From Sphingomonadales bacterium (GTDB lineage: Bacteria; Pseudomonadota; Alphaproteobacteria; SMXS01), in the NCBI GenBank assembly GCA_022844405.1, contig JALHLV010000001.1, forward strand, positions 186,001 through 250,000: 64,000 bases of DNA, in the 5' to 3' direction. Position 1 is the stretch's first letter. Each line of letters starts with the position of its first letter. Made by a program: the position numbers and the translations under genes. Shown here one piece after another: positions 38,323-46,955 of this stretch. The notes under the pieces were generated by a model, which was not told where the DNA came from, did no database searches, and worked only from the letters and a program-made list of their open reading frames with translations.

Positions 38323-40321
38323 GGAACGACGTGTGCGCGCGGGCGATGGTGTTGGTCAGGTTGCGGCCGCGGAGCATGATCGACACGTCCGGCCGCCCGG
38401 TGAACGGGCGCACCGACAGGCTGGCGTTCAGCATGGTGTAGCCGCCGGTCTCGTCCTCGAACGCCGCGACCCGGTCCTGCCGCGACACCCGCTGCACCTC
38501 GACTCGCCCGGTCAGCCAGTCGCGCTTGTATTCCGCCCCAGCCTGCAGGCGGAACGCGGGAATGCGCGGCAGCGGGCCGCCGGCGACCGTGTCGGTCGCG
38601 CGGACATAGTCGGCCGAAGCGTCGACGGTCAGCGACCAGAGGTCGGTCCGAACCGCTTCGACCTCGATCTCGGCTTCCATGCCGATGAAGCGCGCGTCGG
38701 TCTGGCCGCGCACCAGGACCGGAAGGCCGTCTTCCTCCTCGCCGTTGAACGACTGGGTGATGAAGTCGTCGTACCAGGTGACGAAGCCGGTGAGCGAACC
38801 GGTGACGATGCCCGCGCGCTTGCGGACGAAGGCTTCCAGGTTGAGCGCCGTCTCCTGCCGCAGGTCCGGGTCGCCGATCTCGAACGCGCCGATGGCCAGG
38901 TGCGGCCCCTTGGCGAAGAGCTCCTCGGCCGTGGGCGCGCGTTTCGAGCGGCCGACCGTGACGCCGATCAGCCAGTCCTGATCGGGGGACCAGGCCAGCC
39001 CGCCCGAAACGCTGAAGCTGTCGAAGTTTCGTCTCTCGCCGGTTACGTCTACCTGCTGGTTTTCGAATCGGGCGCCCAGTTCGGCGGTCAGCGCGCCGAG
39101 TTTGACCTCCTGGAAGGTGAACACGCCCCAGTTGAAGGTTTCGCTCGGCGGCACGAATGCCTCGTCGCCAATGGCCTCGAAATCCCGCGAGGAAAGCTGG
39201 ACGCCGCTCGCGCCGCTCCAGTTTCCCTCGAGCATGGGCTTCTGGACCAGTTCGAGCCGCCCTTCCCACGCCTCGTTGGTGAACGTCGTGCCGACCTCGT
39301 CGCCTTCCAGCTCGACATGCCGGTAGTCGGCATAGCCGAACCGGACGCGCGCGGTCTGGAACGCGAGCAGGTCGCCGCGCACCTCGCCGGCCACGTCCAG
39401 GCGGTCCTGCACGAGGTCGATGGAGACGGTCTCCTCGCCGTGCTCTTCCTCCTCATGGCCGTCGTCGTGCTCATGCTCTTCTTCGGCATGCGCGTGTCCG
39501 CCCGATGGAATGCCGTAGGTGCTGTCGAGACGCGAGTACGCGACGCCGAAGAAGCCGTCGTCCCAGACATAGGAAAGCCCGGCCGTGCCGCCCTGGCTCT
39601 TCGTGGCGCTGTTGGCGACACGCTTCGGGTTGCCCTCTTCTTCCTCCTCGTGCTCCTCTTCTTCGTCGTGCTCGTCCTCCAACGCGCCGAGCGGGACACG
39701 GTAGTCGTCGGTTTCGCGGTAGAACCCTTTGAGGTGCAGCACGAACTTGCCCATGGTGACGTCCACATGGCCGGCGCCGGCGCGCTCGTCGGAGCCGCTC
39801 CCATAGAGCAGGTCTGCCTGGCCGCTGATGGGATGCTCGGGAAGGCGTTCGGAAATGCGGCCGTCGAGCACGTTGACCACGCCGCCCACGGCGTTGCTGC
39901 CGTACATCAGGTTGGCCGGGCCGCGCACCACCTCGATCCGCTGGGCGCCGAGCGGGTCGGCGGCGACGGCGTGATCCGGGCTGACGCTCGCGGCGTCGAT
40001 GGAGCCGATGCCGTTGGTCAGCACGCGAATGCGGTCGCCGTCCAGGCCGCGGATGATCGGGCGCGAGGCCCCGGGACCGAAGAAGCTCGAGCTGAAGCCG
40101 GGCAGGCTGGCAAGCGTCTCGCCGATGGATCCTTCGAGGCGCAACTGCAGGCTTTCGGCGGTCAGGACTGTCGTGCTCTGGAGGACGCTGAACTGATCCG
40201 TGGCGCTGGGGCGCGCGGTCACCACGATCTCCTCGCCAGGCGCGACGTCCACGCCCGTCTCGGCGGCCGTCGCGGGACTGGCGATCACCGATAGCGCTGT
40301 GAAGATGACGAGGCGTTTCAT
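38261..40321 (-). CDS. ZnuD-like TonB-dependent outer-membrane metal receptor
   Basis: 686-residue outer-membrane receptor: signal peptide (about 1-19), TonB box region EEIVVTARP, plug domain (about 45-160, with RPIIRGLDGDRIRVLTNG) and a C-terminal barrel ending in an aromatic residue (VSLQVGF). Two extracellular-loop-like stretches are packed with His, Glu and Asp (about 205-222 and 275-298), as in the zinc receptor ZnuD, where such loops capture zinc. The ATG at 40321 has GGAGGA ahead of it. A Zur-like palindrome lies 29 nt upstream of the ATG. The likely job is zinc uptake under starvation, though other cationic metals are possible. Confidence 0.88.
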   Translation of the reverse strand: MKRLVIFTALSVIASPATAAETGVDVAPGEEIVVTARPSATDQFSVLQSTTVLTAESLQLRLEGSIGETLASLPGFSSSFFGPGASRPIIRGLDGDRIRVLTNGIGSIDAASVSPDHAVAADPLGAQRIEVVRGPANLMYGSNAVGGVVNVLDGRISERLPEHPISGQADLLYGSGSDERAGAGHVDVTMGKFVLHLKGFYRETDDYRVPLGALEDEHDEEEEHEEEEEGNPKRVANSATKSQGGTAGLSYVWDDGFFGVAYSRLDSTYGIPSGGHAHAEEEHEHDDGHEEEEHGEETVSIDLVQDRLDVAGEVRGDLLAFQTARVRFGYADYRHVELEGDEVGTTFTNEAWEGRLELVQKPMLEGNWSGASGVQLSSRDFEAIGDEAFVPPSETFNWGVFTFQEVKLGALTAELGARFENQQVDVTGERRNFDSFSVSGGLAWSPDQDWLIGVTVGRSKRAPTAEELFAKGPHLAIGAFEIGDPDLRQETALNLEAFVRKRAGIVTGSLTGFVTWYDDFITQSFNGEEEDGLPVLVRGQTDARFIGMEAEIEVEAVRTDLWSLTVDASADYVRATDTVAGGPLPRIPAFRLQAGAEYKRDWLTGRVEVQRVSRQDRVAAFEDETGGYTMLNASLSVRPFTGRPDVSIMLRGRNLTNTIARAHTSFLKEVAPLPGRDIRVSLQVGF

Positions 40322-40349
40322 GGGATTCCTCCGGCCGTGGTTGTACAGG

Positions 40350-40366
40350 ATGTAATAACATAACAT
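40350..40366 (-). promoter_or_regulatory. Zur-box-like operator
   Basis: ATGTAATAACATAACAT is a 17-bp near-palindrome: ATGT-x-AT, a 3-nt centre, then AT-x-ACAT, with 12 of 16 off-centre positions symmetric. It closely resembles the Zur operator (core TGTTATA-x-TATAACA), in an A/T-rich patch amid G+C-rich DNA. It sits 29 nt upstream of the ZnuD-like receptor ATG, where zinc-bound Zur would block transcription. Confidence 0.6.
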
Positions 40367-40453
40367 TTCCAGGGGTCAATCCTTCGTCTGCTTCAGACCC
40401 GCCCACCGATAGCCGCGCTTGCTTTTCGGCGGTGCGGCGCATAGTTGGGGCTT

Positions 40454-41224
40454 ATGGCAGGTGAAGCGAAAGTCTATCTGGTCGGCGCGGGTCCGGGCGA
40501 CCCGGAGCTGATCACGCTCAAGGCGCTGCGCGTGCTGCGCGCCGCCGACGCCGTGGTCTATGACCGGCTGGTGTCCGACGAAATCCTGTCCGAGATTCCC
40601 GAACACGCCGCCCGCATCTATGTCGGCAAGGAAGGCGGCACCCATTCGCTGCCCCAGTCCGAGATCAGCCATTTGCTGGTGACGCTGGCCCGCCAGGGCA
40701 AGACGGTGGTGCGGCTCAAGGGCGGCGACCCCTATATCTTCGGCCGCGGCGGCGAGGAGGCCATCGTGCTCGCCCGGGCCGGCGTCGCGTTCGAGGTGGT
40801 GCCGGGCGTCACCGCCGCGTCCGGCGTCATGGCCGGGCTGAACCTGCCGTTGACCCATCGCGGCCTCGCCAACGGCGTGCGCTTCGTCACCGGCCAGTGC
40901 GGCAAGAACGTGCCGCTGGACCTCAACTGGCCGAGCCTGGCCGATCCCGACACCACGCTCGTGGTCTATATGGGCCTGGCCAAGCTGCCGGAGATCAGCG
41001 CCCAGCTGATCAGGGCCGGCATGCCCGCCGACCAGCCCGCCATGGCCATCTCCAAGGGCACGCTCGACACCGAAACCGTGATCGCGGGCACTCTCGCGAC
41101 CCTGCCCGGGCTGGTCAAGGACGTGCGCCTCGCGCCGCCGGTGCTGATCGTCATCGGCCGGGTGGTGACGCTGATCGAGACGCTGGGGCGCGACCTGGTG
41201 CGGCAGATGCAGGCGACCCCGTGA
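40454..41224 (+). CDS. cobA: Uroporphyrinogen-III C-methyltransferase
   Basis: 256-residue SUMT that methylates uroporphyrinogen III at C2 and C7 to precorrin-2 with SAM, the branch point to siroheme and cobalamin. Signatures: VYLVGAGPGDPELITLKA (near 9), VYDRLVS, RLKGGDPYIFGRGGEE (near 85), and VPGVTAASG (near 110). There is no CysG-type dehydrogenase fusion, so it is the stand-alone form. ATG at 40454 follows a TTGGGG stretch. It overlaps the next gene by 4 nt (GTGA). No sulfite or nitrite reductase gene is adjacent, so which pathway it serves is open. Confidence 0.94.
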   Translation: MAGEAKVYLVGAGPGDPELITLKALRVLRAADAVVYDRLVSDEILSEIPEHAARIYVGKEGGTHSLPQSEISHLLVTLARQGKTVVRLKGGDPYIFGRGGEEAIVLARAGVAFEVVPGVTAASGVMAGLNLPLTHRGLANGVRFVTGQCGKNVPLDLNWPSLADPDTTLVVYMGLAKLPEISAQLIRAGMPADQPAMAISKGTLDTETVIAGTLATLPGLVKDVRLAPPVLIVIGRVVTLIETLGRDLVRQMQATP

Positions 41225-42006
41225 CCGGCGCGCCGATCTATCTGGAGAAGGACGGCGAACTGGCCTGGGTGGTGATCGACCGCCCCGACAAGCTGGGCGC
41301 CCTCAGCCAGGCCATGTGGGAATCGCTCCCCGGCATTGCCGCGGAAATCGAGGCCGATCCGGCGGTGAAGGTGGCCGTGGTGAAGGGCGTCTCCGAAAAG
41401 GCGTTCAGCGCCGGCGCCGACATCGCCGAATTCGAGGGGCTCAACACCGATACCGCCCTGCGCGATGCCAACCGCGCCGCCATTACCAACGGGCTGAGGG
41501 CGCTCACCCGCATCTCCAAGCCGACCATCGCCATGGTGCGCGGCATCTGCATGGGCGGCGGCTGCGCCATCGCGCTGACCTGCGACATCCGCTTCGCCTC
41601 GCCCGAGGCGACGCTGGGCATTCCGCCAGCAAAGCTCGGGCTGGCCTACACGCTCGAAGACATGAAGCAGCTCGTCGACGTGGTCGGCCCGTCCCACGCC
41701 AAGAGCATGATGTTCACCGGCCGGGCCGTGCCGTCCGCCGAGGCGCTGGCCATCGGCCTGGTGAACGCGGTCCATCCGCTCGACGCGATCGAGCGGGAGA
41801 CCAGGGATTTCGCCGCCCGGATCGCGCGCAACTCGCAATATTCCGTGCGCGCCCTGAAGAAGATCATCGGCTTGATCGCAAGCGGCGCCGACGCCGAAAC
41901 CGAGGAAAGCTGGACGCTGGCGATGGACGCCTATCAGGGCGAGGACTACCGCGAAGGCGTCGCCGCGTTCCTCGGCAAGCGCCCGCCGAAGTTCACGTTT
42001 TCCTGA
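41221..42006 (+). CDS. Enoyl-CoA hydratase/isomerase (crotonase) family protein
   Basis: 261-residue crotonase-fold protein. Oxyanion-hole segments are KAFSAGADIAEF (near 60-70) and GICMGGGCAIALTCDIRFAS (near 105-125). By alignment with rat mitochondrial hydratase the first catalytic Glu (SPEATLG) is present, but the second position, in GPSHAKSMMFTG, is not Glu. Isomerase, hydrolase or decarboxylase activity is therefore as likely as hydration. The GTG start at 41221 overlaps cobA by 4 nt, an unexpected pairing. The C-terminus ends KRPPKF, typical of the family. Confidence 0.85.
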   Translation: MTGAPIYLEKDGELAWVVIDRPDKLGALSQAMWESLPGIAAEIEADPAVKVAVVKGVSEKAFSAGADIAEFEGLNTDTALRDANRAAITNGLRALTRISKPTIAMVRGICMGGGCAIALTCDIRFASPEATLGIPPAKLGLAYTLEDMKQLVDVVGPSHAKSMMFTGRAVPSAEALAIGLVNAVHPLDAIERETRDFAARIARNSQYSVRALKKIIGLIASGADAETEESWTLAMDAYQGEDYREGVAAFLGKRPPKFTFS

Positions 42007-42009
42007 ACC

Positions 42010-42627
42010 CTACTTCTTCTTCGCGGGCACTTTCGCCGGTTCAGCCGCGGCCGCCTTGGGCCGCGCCGGGAAGTCCACCTTGATGTCGGGCAGCCTGGCG
42101 TTCACCCGCTTCAACACCTCGTCGGTGGCGTCGTAGCCCGATCCCGGCCGGATATAGAGCACCGCGGAGCTGTCGACGAAGCGGCTGACGCCGCGGTCCT
42201 GGCGCACCTGCTGGCCGACCGTGGTGACGACGGTTTGGAACTGCGCGATGGCCTTTTCGCCTGCCTTGTTCATGTCGTCCTGGACCTGGGCCAGCACGCC
42301 GTCGATCTGCGTCCTGATGCCGTCGTACCGATCCACGGCCTTTTGGTACTCGGCCGCATCCATGGTGGTCTGGGCCTGGCGGATGGGCTCGAATTCCGTG
42401 TCGAGCTTGTCGAGCGCCATGTTGTAGGCGGCGGCCTCGACGTCGCGGCGCCTGGCGATCTGTTCGAACACGCTCTTCATGGCCGTGGCCTCGGTGGCCA
42501 GCCTCTCGCCGTCCATCACCAGAAACCCGGCCATCGCCGGAGCGGCCGGCGCGGCGGCTGTCGGGGTTGCGGCGTAGGCGGCGCCCGGTAGCGCGAGCAC
42601 GGTTGCAAGGATGAGGGAGCGGATCAT
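42010..42627 (-). CDS. OmpH/Skp-like periplasmic protein, copy 2
   Basis: 205-residue secreted protein: signal peptide (about 1-19, LILATVLALPGAAYA), a short first strand GFLVMDGERL, a long helical region with heptad-like spacing (about 48-155), then a return segment with VDSSAVLYIRPGSGYDATDEVL and a Lys/Ala-rich tail ending in PAKKK. This is the Skp plan, a periplasmic chaperone that holds unfolded outer-membrane proteins between long coiled-coil arms. It is coupled to the neighbouring Skp-like gene by a 4-nt overlap, so two different paralogues are co-expressed and may form a heteromer. Neither sits next to bamA or lpxD, the usual skp location. Confidence 0.72.
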   Translation of the reverse strand: MIRSLILATVLALPGAAYAATPTAAAPAAPAMAGFLVMDGERLATEATAMKSVFEQIARRRDVEAAAYNMALDKLDTEFEPIRQAQTTMDAAEYQKAVDRYDGIRTQIDGVLAQVQDDMNKAGEKAIAQFQTVVTTVGQQVRQDRGVSRFVDSSAVLYIRPGSGYDATDEVLKRVNARLPDIKVDFPARPKAAAAEPAKVPAKKK

Positions 42628-43199
42628 TGGCGCGCTCCTTGCGCCGGCAGGTCCACCGTCGGCACCTCGGCGTTGAGAAAAGCCTGGACCAGGGTCGTGA
42701 TGTCGTTGGCGCCCGGCGCCGCCAACTTGTCGGCGACGAGGCCGTCATAGGCCTTCTTGTCCAGGACCAGGTCCAGCGTCATGCCTTCCGCCACCCGCTT
42801 GACGATGGCCTTGAGCCTGGGCTGAAGCGCTTCCATGGCCGCCTGGCCGCGGGCATCGATGGCGTCGAGACCTTGCTTCTGCTCCTCGGCCGTCTGGGCG
42901 ATGCGCTGCTCCAGCGACGATTGGCGCTTGTCGCGCTCCTCGGCCGAGAGGTTGGCGGAATCGACCCGCAGCGCGCGCAACTCCTCCTGCAGCGATTCGA
43001 ACTTGTATTTGGTGTTCTGGTTGAACGTCGCCTTGGCCGCCGCCACCTTCGCATCCAGATCGCGCGTGGCCAGCGACTTGCGGCTCAACGTATCGAGATC
43101 GATCACGGCGATCTTGGGCGAGGGGAGCGTTTCGGCCATGGCCGGCGCGGCGCAAAGCGCGGCGATCGTGAGCAAGGCGATTGCGAGCGGTTTCTTCAT
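42624..43199 (-). CDS. OmpH/Skp-like periplasmic protein, copy 1
   Basis: 191-residue secreted protein with signal peptide (about 1-22, ending in APAMAE), the Skp-like first strand KIAVIDLDTLSRKS, a long charged helical hairpin (about 48-130, with FESLQEELRALRVDSANLSAEE in outline) and a C-terminal IVKRVAEGMTLDLVLDKKAY. It is probably a periplasmic chaperone of the OmpH family. It is first in a two-gene unit; its stop overlaps the start of the second, diverged Skp-like gene (ATGA). Sequence identity between the pair looks low, so they are old paralogues. Confidence 0.75.
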   Translation of the reverse strand: MKKPLAIALLTIAALCAAPAMAETLPSPKIAVIDLDTLSRKSLATRDLDAKVAAAKATFNQNTKYKFESLQEELRALRVDSANLSAEERDKRQSSLEQRIAQTAEEQKQGLDAIDARGQAAMEALQPRLKAIVKRVAEGMTLDLVLDKKAYDGLVADKLAAPGANDITTLVQAFLNAEVPTVDLPAQGARQ

Positions 43200-43263
43200 G
43201 GCGCACGTCTATAGGCGGGGCAATCCGCCCGGTAAAGGCAGTCACAGGACTGTAACCAAAAAT

Positions 43264-44424
43264 TCACGGAGCGATGGGCCGGGAAGCGGCTGCCGTCGAG
43301 GCGGCCAGGAACGCCTCGACCCGCTGCGCCACGTTCCGGCGGATGTTCATGTAGAACAGGTTGTAGTCGTAGATGTGGTAGTTGCCGCCCGGCAGCACGA
43401 AGCCGCTGTAGCCCTTGCCGTCCGGCGGCGAGGCATAGAGCACGCCGGCCTCGCAGTGGGCGCCGGTGAGGCGCGGGTCGGGCGCGCCCAGCGGATCGTC
43501 GGCGGTCGGCAGCGCGCCCAGATTCTCGTTGGCGGGAGCGATCTCCTCGGAAACATCCCAGCGCAGCGGGTTGACGCACAGCAGCGCCTTGCCCCGGTTG
43601 GCCTCGTAGACGCCCCCATAGCGGAAGCCCACATTGTCGAACAGGCTGGTGGGATCGGCATCCTTCACGGCGAAGCTGTTCCAGCTCGCCAGGCAGCCGG
43701 TCTGCGCGGGCGCCGCGCACGGTTTGATGTCCTTGTAAACCCGGCTGAACAAATCCATCGGCAGGGCGGAGCCGACCGCATAGGCGGCGACCATGCGCGC
43801 GGCCAGCGGCGTGCCGTCGACCTCGTCGCGCATCAGATAGGCGAGGTGCCGGCTGCCCTGGCTGTGACCCGCCAGGATGAACGGCCTGCCCTTGTTGTCG
43901 TTGGCGATGTAGTGGCGGAAGGCGCGGCGCACATCCTCATAGGCCAGCGACAGCGCCCTGTCGCCGTCGTCCCGGTTCTCGGGGAAGAACGCGCCCAGAG
44001 TGGCCTGGCGGTAGAGCGGCGCATACACCCTGGCCGAGCCGTTGAACGCGCTGGCCTGGTATTTCAACACGAAGCCGTCGAGCCGCTCGCGCGCATCCCC
44101 GTCGTCGATCGGCGCGTTCCAGCCGGCGCGGTTGTAGTAGGTGGTGGGCGCGATGAAGAACACGTCGACGGGGGCGGTCGCCTGGTTGTCGGCGGCGGCC
44201 GGCGTCTTTGGCACCTGGTCGGCGGCGTCCCGCCTGCTAGGCAGCGCCGCCCACGAGGCCGGATCGGCGTAGTCGGGCTCGGGCGGCGGAGTCATGCCTG
44301 CGAACGGATCGTCCGGCGTCATCGCCCAGTAGCTCAGCTCGTCCCTGAACGTGGCCAGCAGGATGCCGGCGATGATGACGAGAACCACCAGACCGGCGAC
44401 GATATAGAGGAATATCCTGGCCAC
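43264..44424 (-). CDS. DUF3089 alpha/beta-hydrolase-like protein
   Basis: 386-residue protein of the DUF3089 family, an alpha/beta-hydrolase relative. An N-terminal membrane anchor (about 3-25, IFLYIVAGLVVLVIIAGILL) is followed by VDVFFIAPTTYYNRAGWN, AYEDVRRAFRHYI and the nucleophile elbow GHSQGSRH (near 197), with conserved CVNPLRW later. The catalytic Ser in GHSQG is present. It is probably an inner-membrane-anchored periplasmic esterase; the substrate is unknown. It starts with GTG at 44424, 7 nt after ubiD on the same strand, so it is likely in the ubiA-ubiD transcript. Confidence 0.85.
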   Translation of the reverse strand: MARIFLYIVAGLVVLVIIAGILLATFRDELSYWAMTPDDPFAGMTPPPEPDYADPASWAALPSRRDAADQVPKTPAAADNQATAPVDVFFIAPTTYYNRAGWNAPIDDGDARERLDGFVLKYQASAFNGSARVYAPLYRQATLGAFFPENRDDGDRALSLAYEDVRRAFRHYIANDNKGRPFILAGHSQGSRHLAYLMRDEVDGTPLAARMVAAYAVGSALPMDLFSRVYKDIKPCAAPAQTGCLASWNSFAVKDADPTSLFDNVGFRYGGVYEANRGKALLCVNPLRWDVSEEIAPANENLGALPTADDPLGAPDPRLTGAHCEAGVLYASPPDGKGYSGFVLPGGNYHIYDYNLFYMNIRRNVAQRVEAFLAASTAAASRPIAP

Positions 44425-44431
44425 GTGCGCC

Positions 44432-45946
44432 TCAGTCGTTGTCCCAGATGGGCTTGCCGCTGCCGGGCAGGCCCAGACGGTGCCATTTGTCGGTGACGGT
44501 TGCGATCACGTCGTCGCTCATCCGGATCTTGCGGCCCCATTCGCGCTTCGTCTCGGGCGGCCATTTGTTGGTGGCGTCGAGGCCGATCTTGCTGCCCAGG
44601 CTCTCCTCGGGCGAGGCGAAGTCCAGATAGTCGATGGGTGTGTTCTCGATCACGGTGATGTCGCGGGCCGGGTCCATGCGGGTCGAGATCGCCCACATCA
44701 CATCCTTCCAGTTCCGCGCGTCGATGTCGTCGTCCACCACGATCACCCATTTGGTGTACATGAACTGGCGCAGATAGGACCAGACGCCGAGCATGACACG
44801 CTTGGCATGGCCGGGGTAGGCCTTGCGCATGGACACCACGGCGATGCGGTAGGAGCAGCCTTCGGGCGGCAGCCAGAAATCGGTGATCTCGGGAAACTGC
44901 TGGCGCAGCAAGGGGATGAACACCTCGTTCAGCGCCTCGCCGAGCACGCTGGGCTCGTCCGGCGGCCTTCCGGTGAAGGTCGACAGGTAGATCGGATCGC
45001 GCCGCATGGTGATCGCCGAGACGGTGAACACCGGGAATTTCTCGACCGAATTGTAGTAGCCGGTGTGGTCGCCATAGGGACCTTCGTCGGCATAGTCGGT
45101 CAGCGACACATGGCCTTCCAGCACGATCTCTGCCTCGGCCGGCACCTTCAGCGGCACGGTCTTGCAATCGACCAGCTCCACCTTCCTGCCGCGCAGCAGT
45201 CCCGCGAACTGGTATTCGGACAGCGTGTCCGGCACCGGCGTCACCGCGGCCAGGATCGTCCCCGGATCGGCGCCGATCACCACCGCGGCGGGCAGCGGCT
45301 CGGACCTCTCCTGCGCCCAGCGCTGGTGGTGCTGGGCGCCGCCCCGGTGTTTCAGCCAGCGCATGATGGTGGTGTTTCGGCCGGTCACCTGCATGCGGTA
45401 GATGCCCAGGTTGAAGTCGTCTTCCTTGCGCTTGCCCGGTCCCTTGGTCACGACCAGCGGCCAGGTGATCAGCGGTGCGGGCTCGCCGGGCCAGCAGGTC
45501 TGGACGGGCAGGGCGGACAGGTCGATATCGCCGCCCCGCAGCACCACCTGGTGGACCGGCGCATTGGACGTGGTCTTTGGCTTCATGGCCATCACGGTCC
45601 GCAGCAAAGGCAGCATGTCGAGCGCCTCGCGCCAGCCGCCGGGCGGCTCGGGCTGGCGCAGGAAGGCGAGCGTCTCGCCGACCTCGCGCAGTTCGCCGGG
45701 CTTGCGGTCCATCCCGAGCGCCACCCGCTCGACGGTGCCGAACAGGTTGACCAGCACCGGCATGGAACTGGGCGTGCCGTCCGCCTTCACCGCGTTCTCG
45801 AACAGCACGGCGGGACCGCCCTCGGCCAGCAGCCGGGTCTGGATCTCGGTCATCTCCAGCACGGTCGACACCGGCTCCTTCACCCGCACCAGCAGGTCGC
45901 GGCTCTCAAGCGTGGCGATGAACTCGCGCAGCGAGGAATAGGGCAT
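44432..45946 (-). CDS. ubiD: 4-hydroxy-3-polyprenylbenzoate decarboxylase
   Basis: 504-residue prenylated-FMN-dependent decarboxylase of ubiquinone biosynthesis, acting on the product of UbiA. Signatures: [16 protein letters not shown]-like start (here [18 protein letters not shown]), [17 protein letters not shown] (near 185), HRGGAQHH with metal-binding residues, and the conserved E-x-P-x-GD-x-TGYY segment [12 protein letters not shown] (near 285). Length is typical. It lies 3 nt after ubiA on the same strand, the substrate-supplying gene. Activity requires prenylated flavin from UbiX, which is not in the window. Confidence 0.95.
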   Translation of the reverse strand: MPYSSLREFIATLESRDLLVRVKEPVSTVLEMTEIQTRLLAEGGPAVLFENAVKADGTPSSMPVLVNLFGTVERVALGMDRKPGELREVGETLAFLRQPEPPGGWREALDMLPLLRTVMAMKPKTTSNAPVHQVVLRGGDIDLSALPVQTCWPGEPAPLITWPLVVTKGPGKRKEDDFNLGIYRMQVTGRNTTIMRWLKHRGGAQHHQRWAQERSEPLPAAVVIGADPGTILAAVTPVPDTLSEYQFAGLLRGRKVELVDCKTVPLKVPAEAEIVLEGHVSLTDYADEGPYGDHTGYYNSVEKFPVFTVSAITMRRDPIYLSTFTGRPPDEPSVLGEALNEVFIPLLRQQFPEITDFWLPPEGCSYRIAVVSMRKAYPGHAKRVMLGVWSYLRQFMYTKWVIVVDDDIDARNWKDVMWAISTRMDPARDITVIENTPIDYLDFASPEESLGSKIGLDATNKWPPETKREWGRKIRMSDDVIATVTDKWHRLGLPGSGKPIWDND

Positions 45947-45949
45947 GGT

Positions 45950-46888
45950 TTATCCCGGTTGGCCGGCAATGATGGCAGCAAAGACGATCCAGCCAAAGCT
46001 TATGTTGGACTTGAACAGCCGCAGGCAGTTGGCCGGATCGTCGATGTCGAGGCGCACGATCTGCCAGGCGAAGTGGGCCGCGGCGGCCGCGAGTCCGGCG
46101 TAGAAGAACAGCCCCAGGTCGCAGAGGAAACCGGCGATGGCCCAGAACGCCAGCGCGGCGGCGTAGATCACCGCGAGGAACGGCTTGGTCCGCGCCCCCA
46201 ATGCCAGCGCCGAGGATTTCACGCCCGCCGCCTTGTCGTCGACGCGGTCCATGTGGGCGTAGATGGTGTCGTAGCCCAGCGTCCAGCAGACGCAGCCCAG
46301 ATAGAGCAGCAGCGCCGGCCAGCCCGGATATTGCCCCACCACCGCCGGCCAGCCCAGCAGCGCGCCCCAGTTGAACACGATGCCGAGAACCGCCTGCGGC
46401 CAGTGAGTGACACGCTTGGCCAGCGGATAGAGCGCCACCAGCGGCAGCGACAGCACCGCCACGACGATGGTGCGCGGGGTGAAGGTCAGCAGGATCGCCA
46501 GCCCGATCAGCCCGAGCACGATCACCAGCATCACCGCGCCGGGTACGCCGATCGCGCCGCTGGCGATGGGACGGCCGGCGGTGCGGGCGACCCTGGCGTC
46601 GATGTCCCGGTCCCAGATGTCGTTGACCGCGCAGCCGGCGCCGCGCATCACCAGCGCACCGGCGCCGAACGCCGCGAGGATCAGCAGGATTTCCGGCGAC
46701 CACGGCCGCAGGCCCGTGTCGGTCACCGCCAGCATGGTGCTCCACCAGCAAGGCCACAGCAGCAGCCAGGCGCCCACCGGCCGGTCGAGCCGCATCAGCC
46801 GCGCCCAGGGCCGGAGCGGCGCGGGCAGCCAGCGATCGACCCAGCCGCCGGGAACGGCGTCGCCAGGGCGCAAGGGGATCGGCTCCAT
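45950..46888 (-). CDS. ubiA: 4-hydroxybenzoate octaprenyltransferase
   Basis: 312-residue integral membrane prenyltransferase that attaches the polyprenyl chain to 4-hydroxybenzoate in ubiquinone synthesis. The two Asp-rich motifs for Mg-diphosphate binding are N-D-I-W-D-R-D-I-D (near 88) and D-x-x-Y-A-x-x-D seen as DTIYAHMDRVDD (near 212), set among about eight hydrophobic segments. First gene of a ubiA-ubiD-DUF3089 minus-strand unit, divergent from rsmE across a 67-nt gap. Confidence 0.95.
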   Translation of the reverse strand: MEPIPLRPGDAVPGGWVDRWLPAPLRPWARLMRLDRPVGAWLLLWPCWWSTMLAVTDTGLRPWSPEILLILAAFGAGALVMRGAGCAVNDIWDRDIDARVARTAGRPIASGAIGVPGAVMLVIVLGLIGLAILLTFTPRTIVVAVLSLPLVALYPLAKRVTHWPQAVLGIVFNWGALLGWPAVVGQYPGWPALLLYLGCVCWTLGYDTIYAHMDRVDDKAAGVKSSALALGARTKPFLAVIYAAALAFWAIAGFLCDLGLFFYAGLAAAAAHFAWQIVRLDIDDPANCLRLFKSNISFGWIVFAAIIAGQPG

Positions 46889-46955
46889 CAGGGCAGCTTC
46901 CGCTGGGTCATCGAAGTGTGTTAGCGCTATCGCCGTTCAGGAGCAACCGCCCGTC

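Noticed and set aside
38333-40294. A 653-codon plus-strand frame opposite the TonB receptor
   Set aside because: The minus strand has a complete receptor with signal peptide, plug and barrel; the plus frame has no recognisable domain.
44480-46924. An 814-codon plus-strand frame across ubiD and ubiA
   Set aside because: Antisense shadow of two clear ubiquinone genes, with His/Arg/Gly-rich, non-globular composition.
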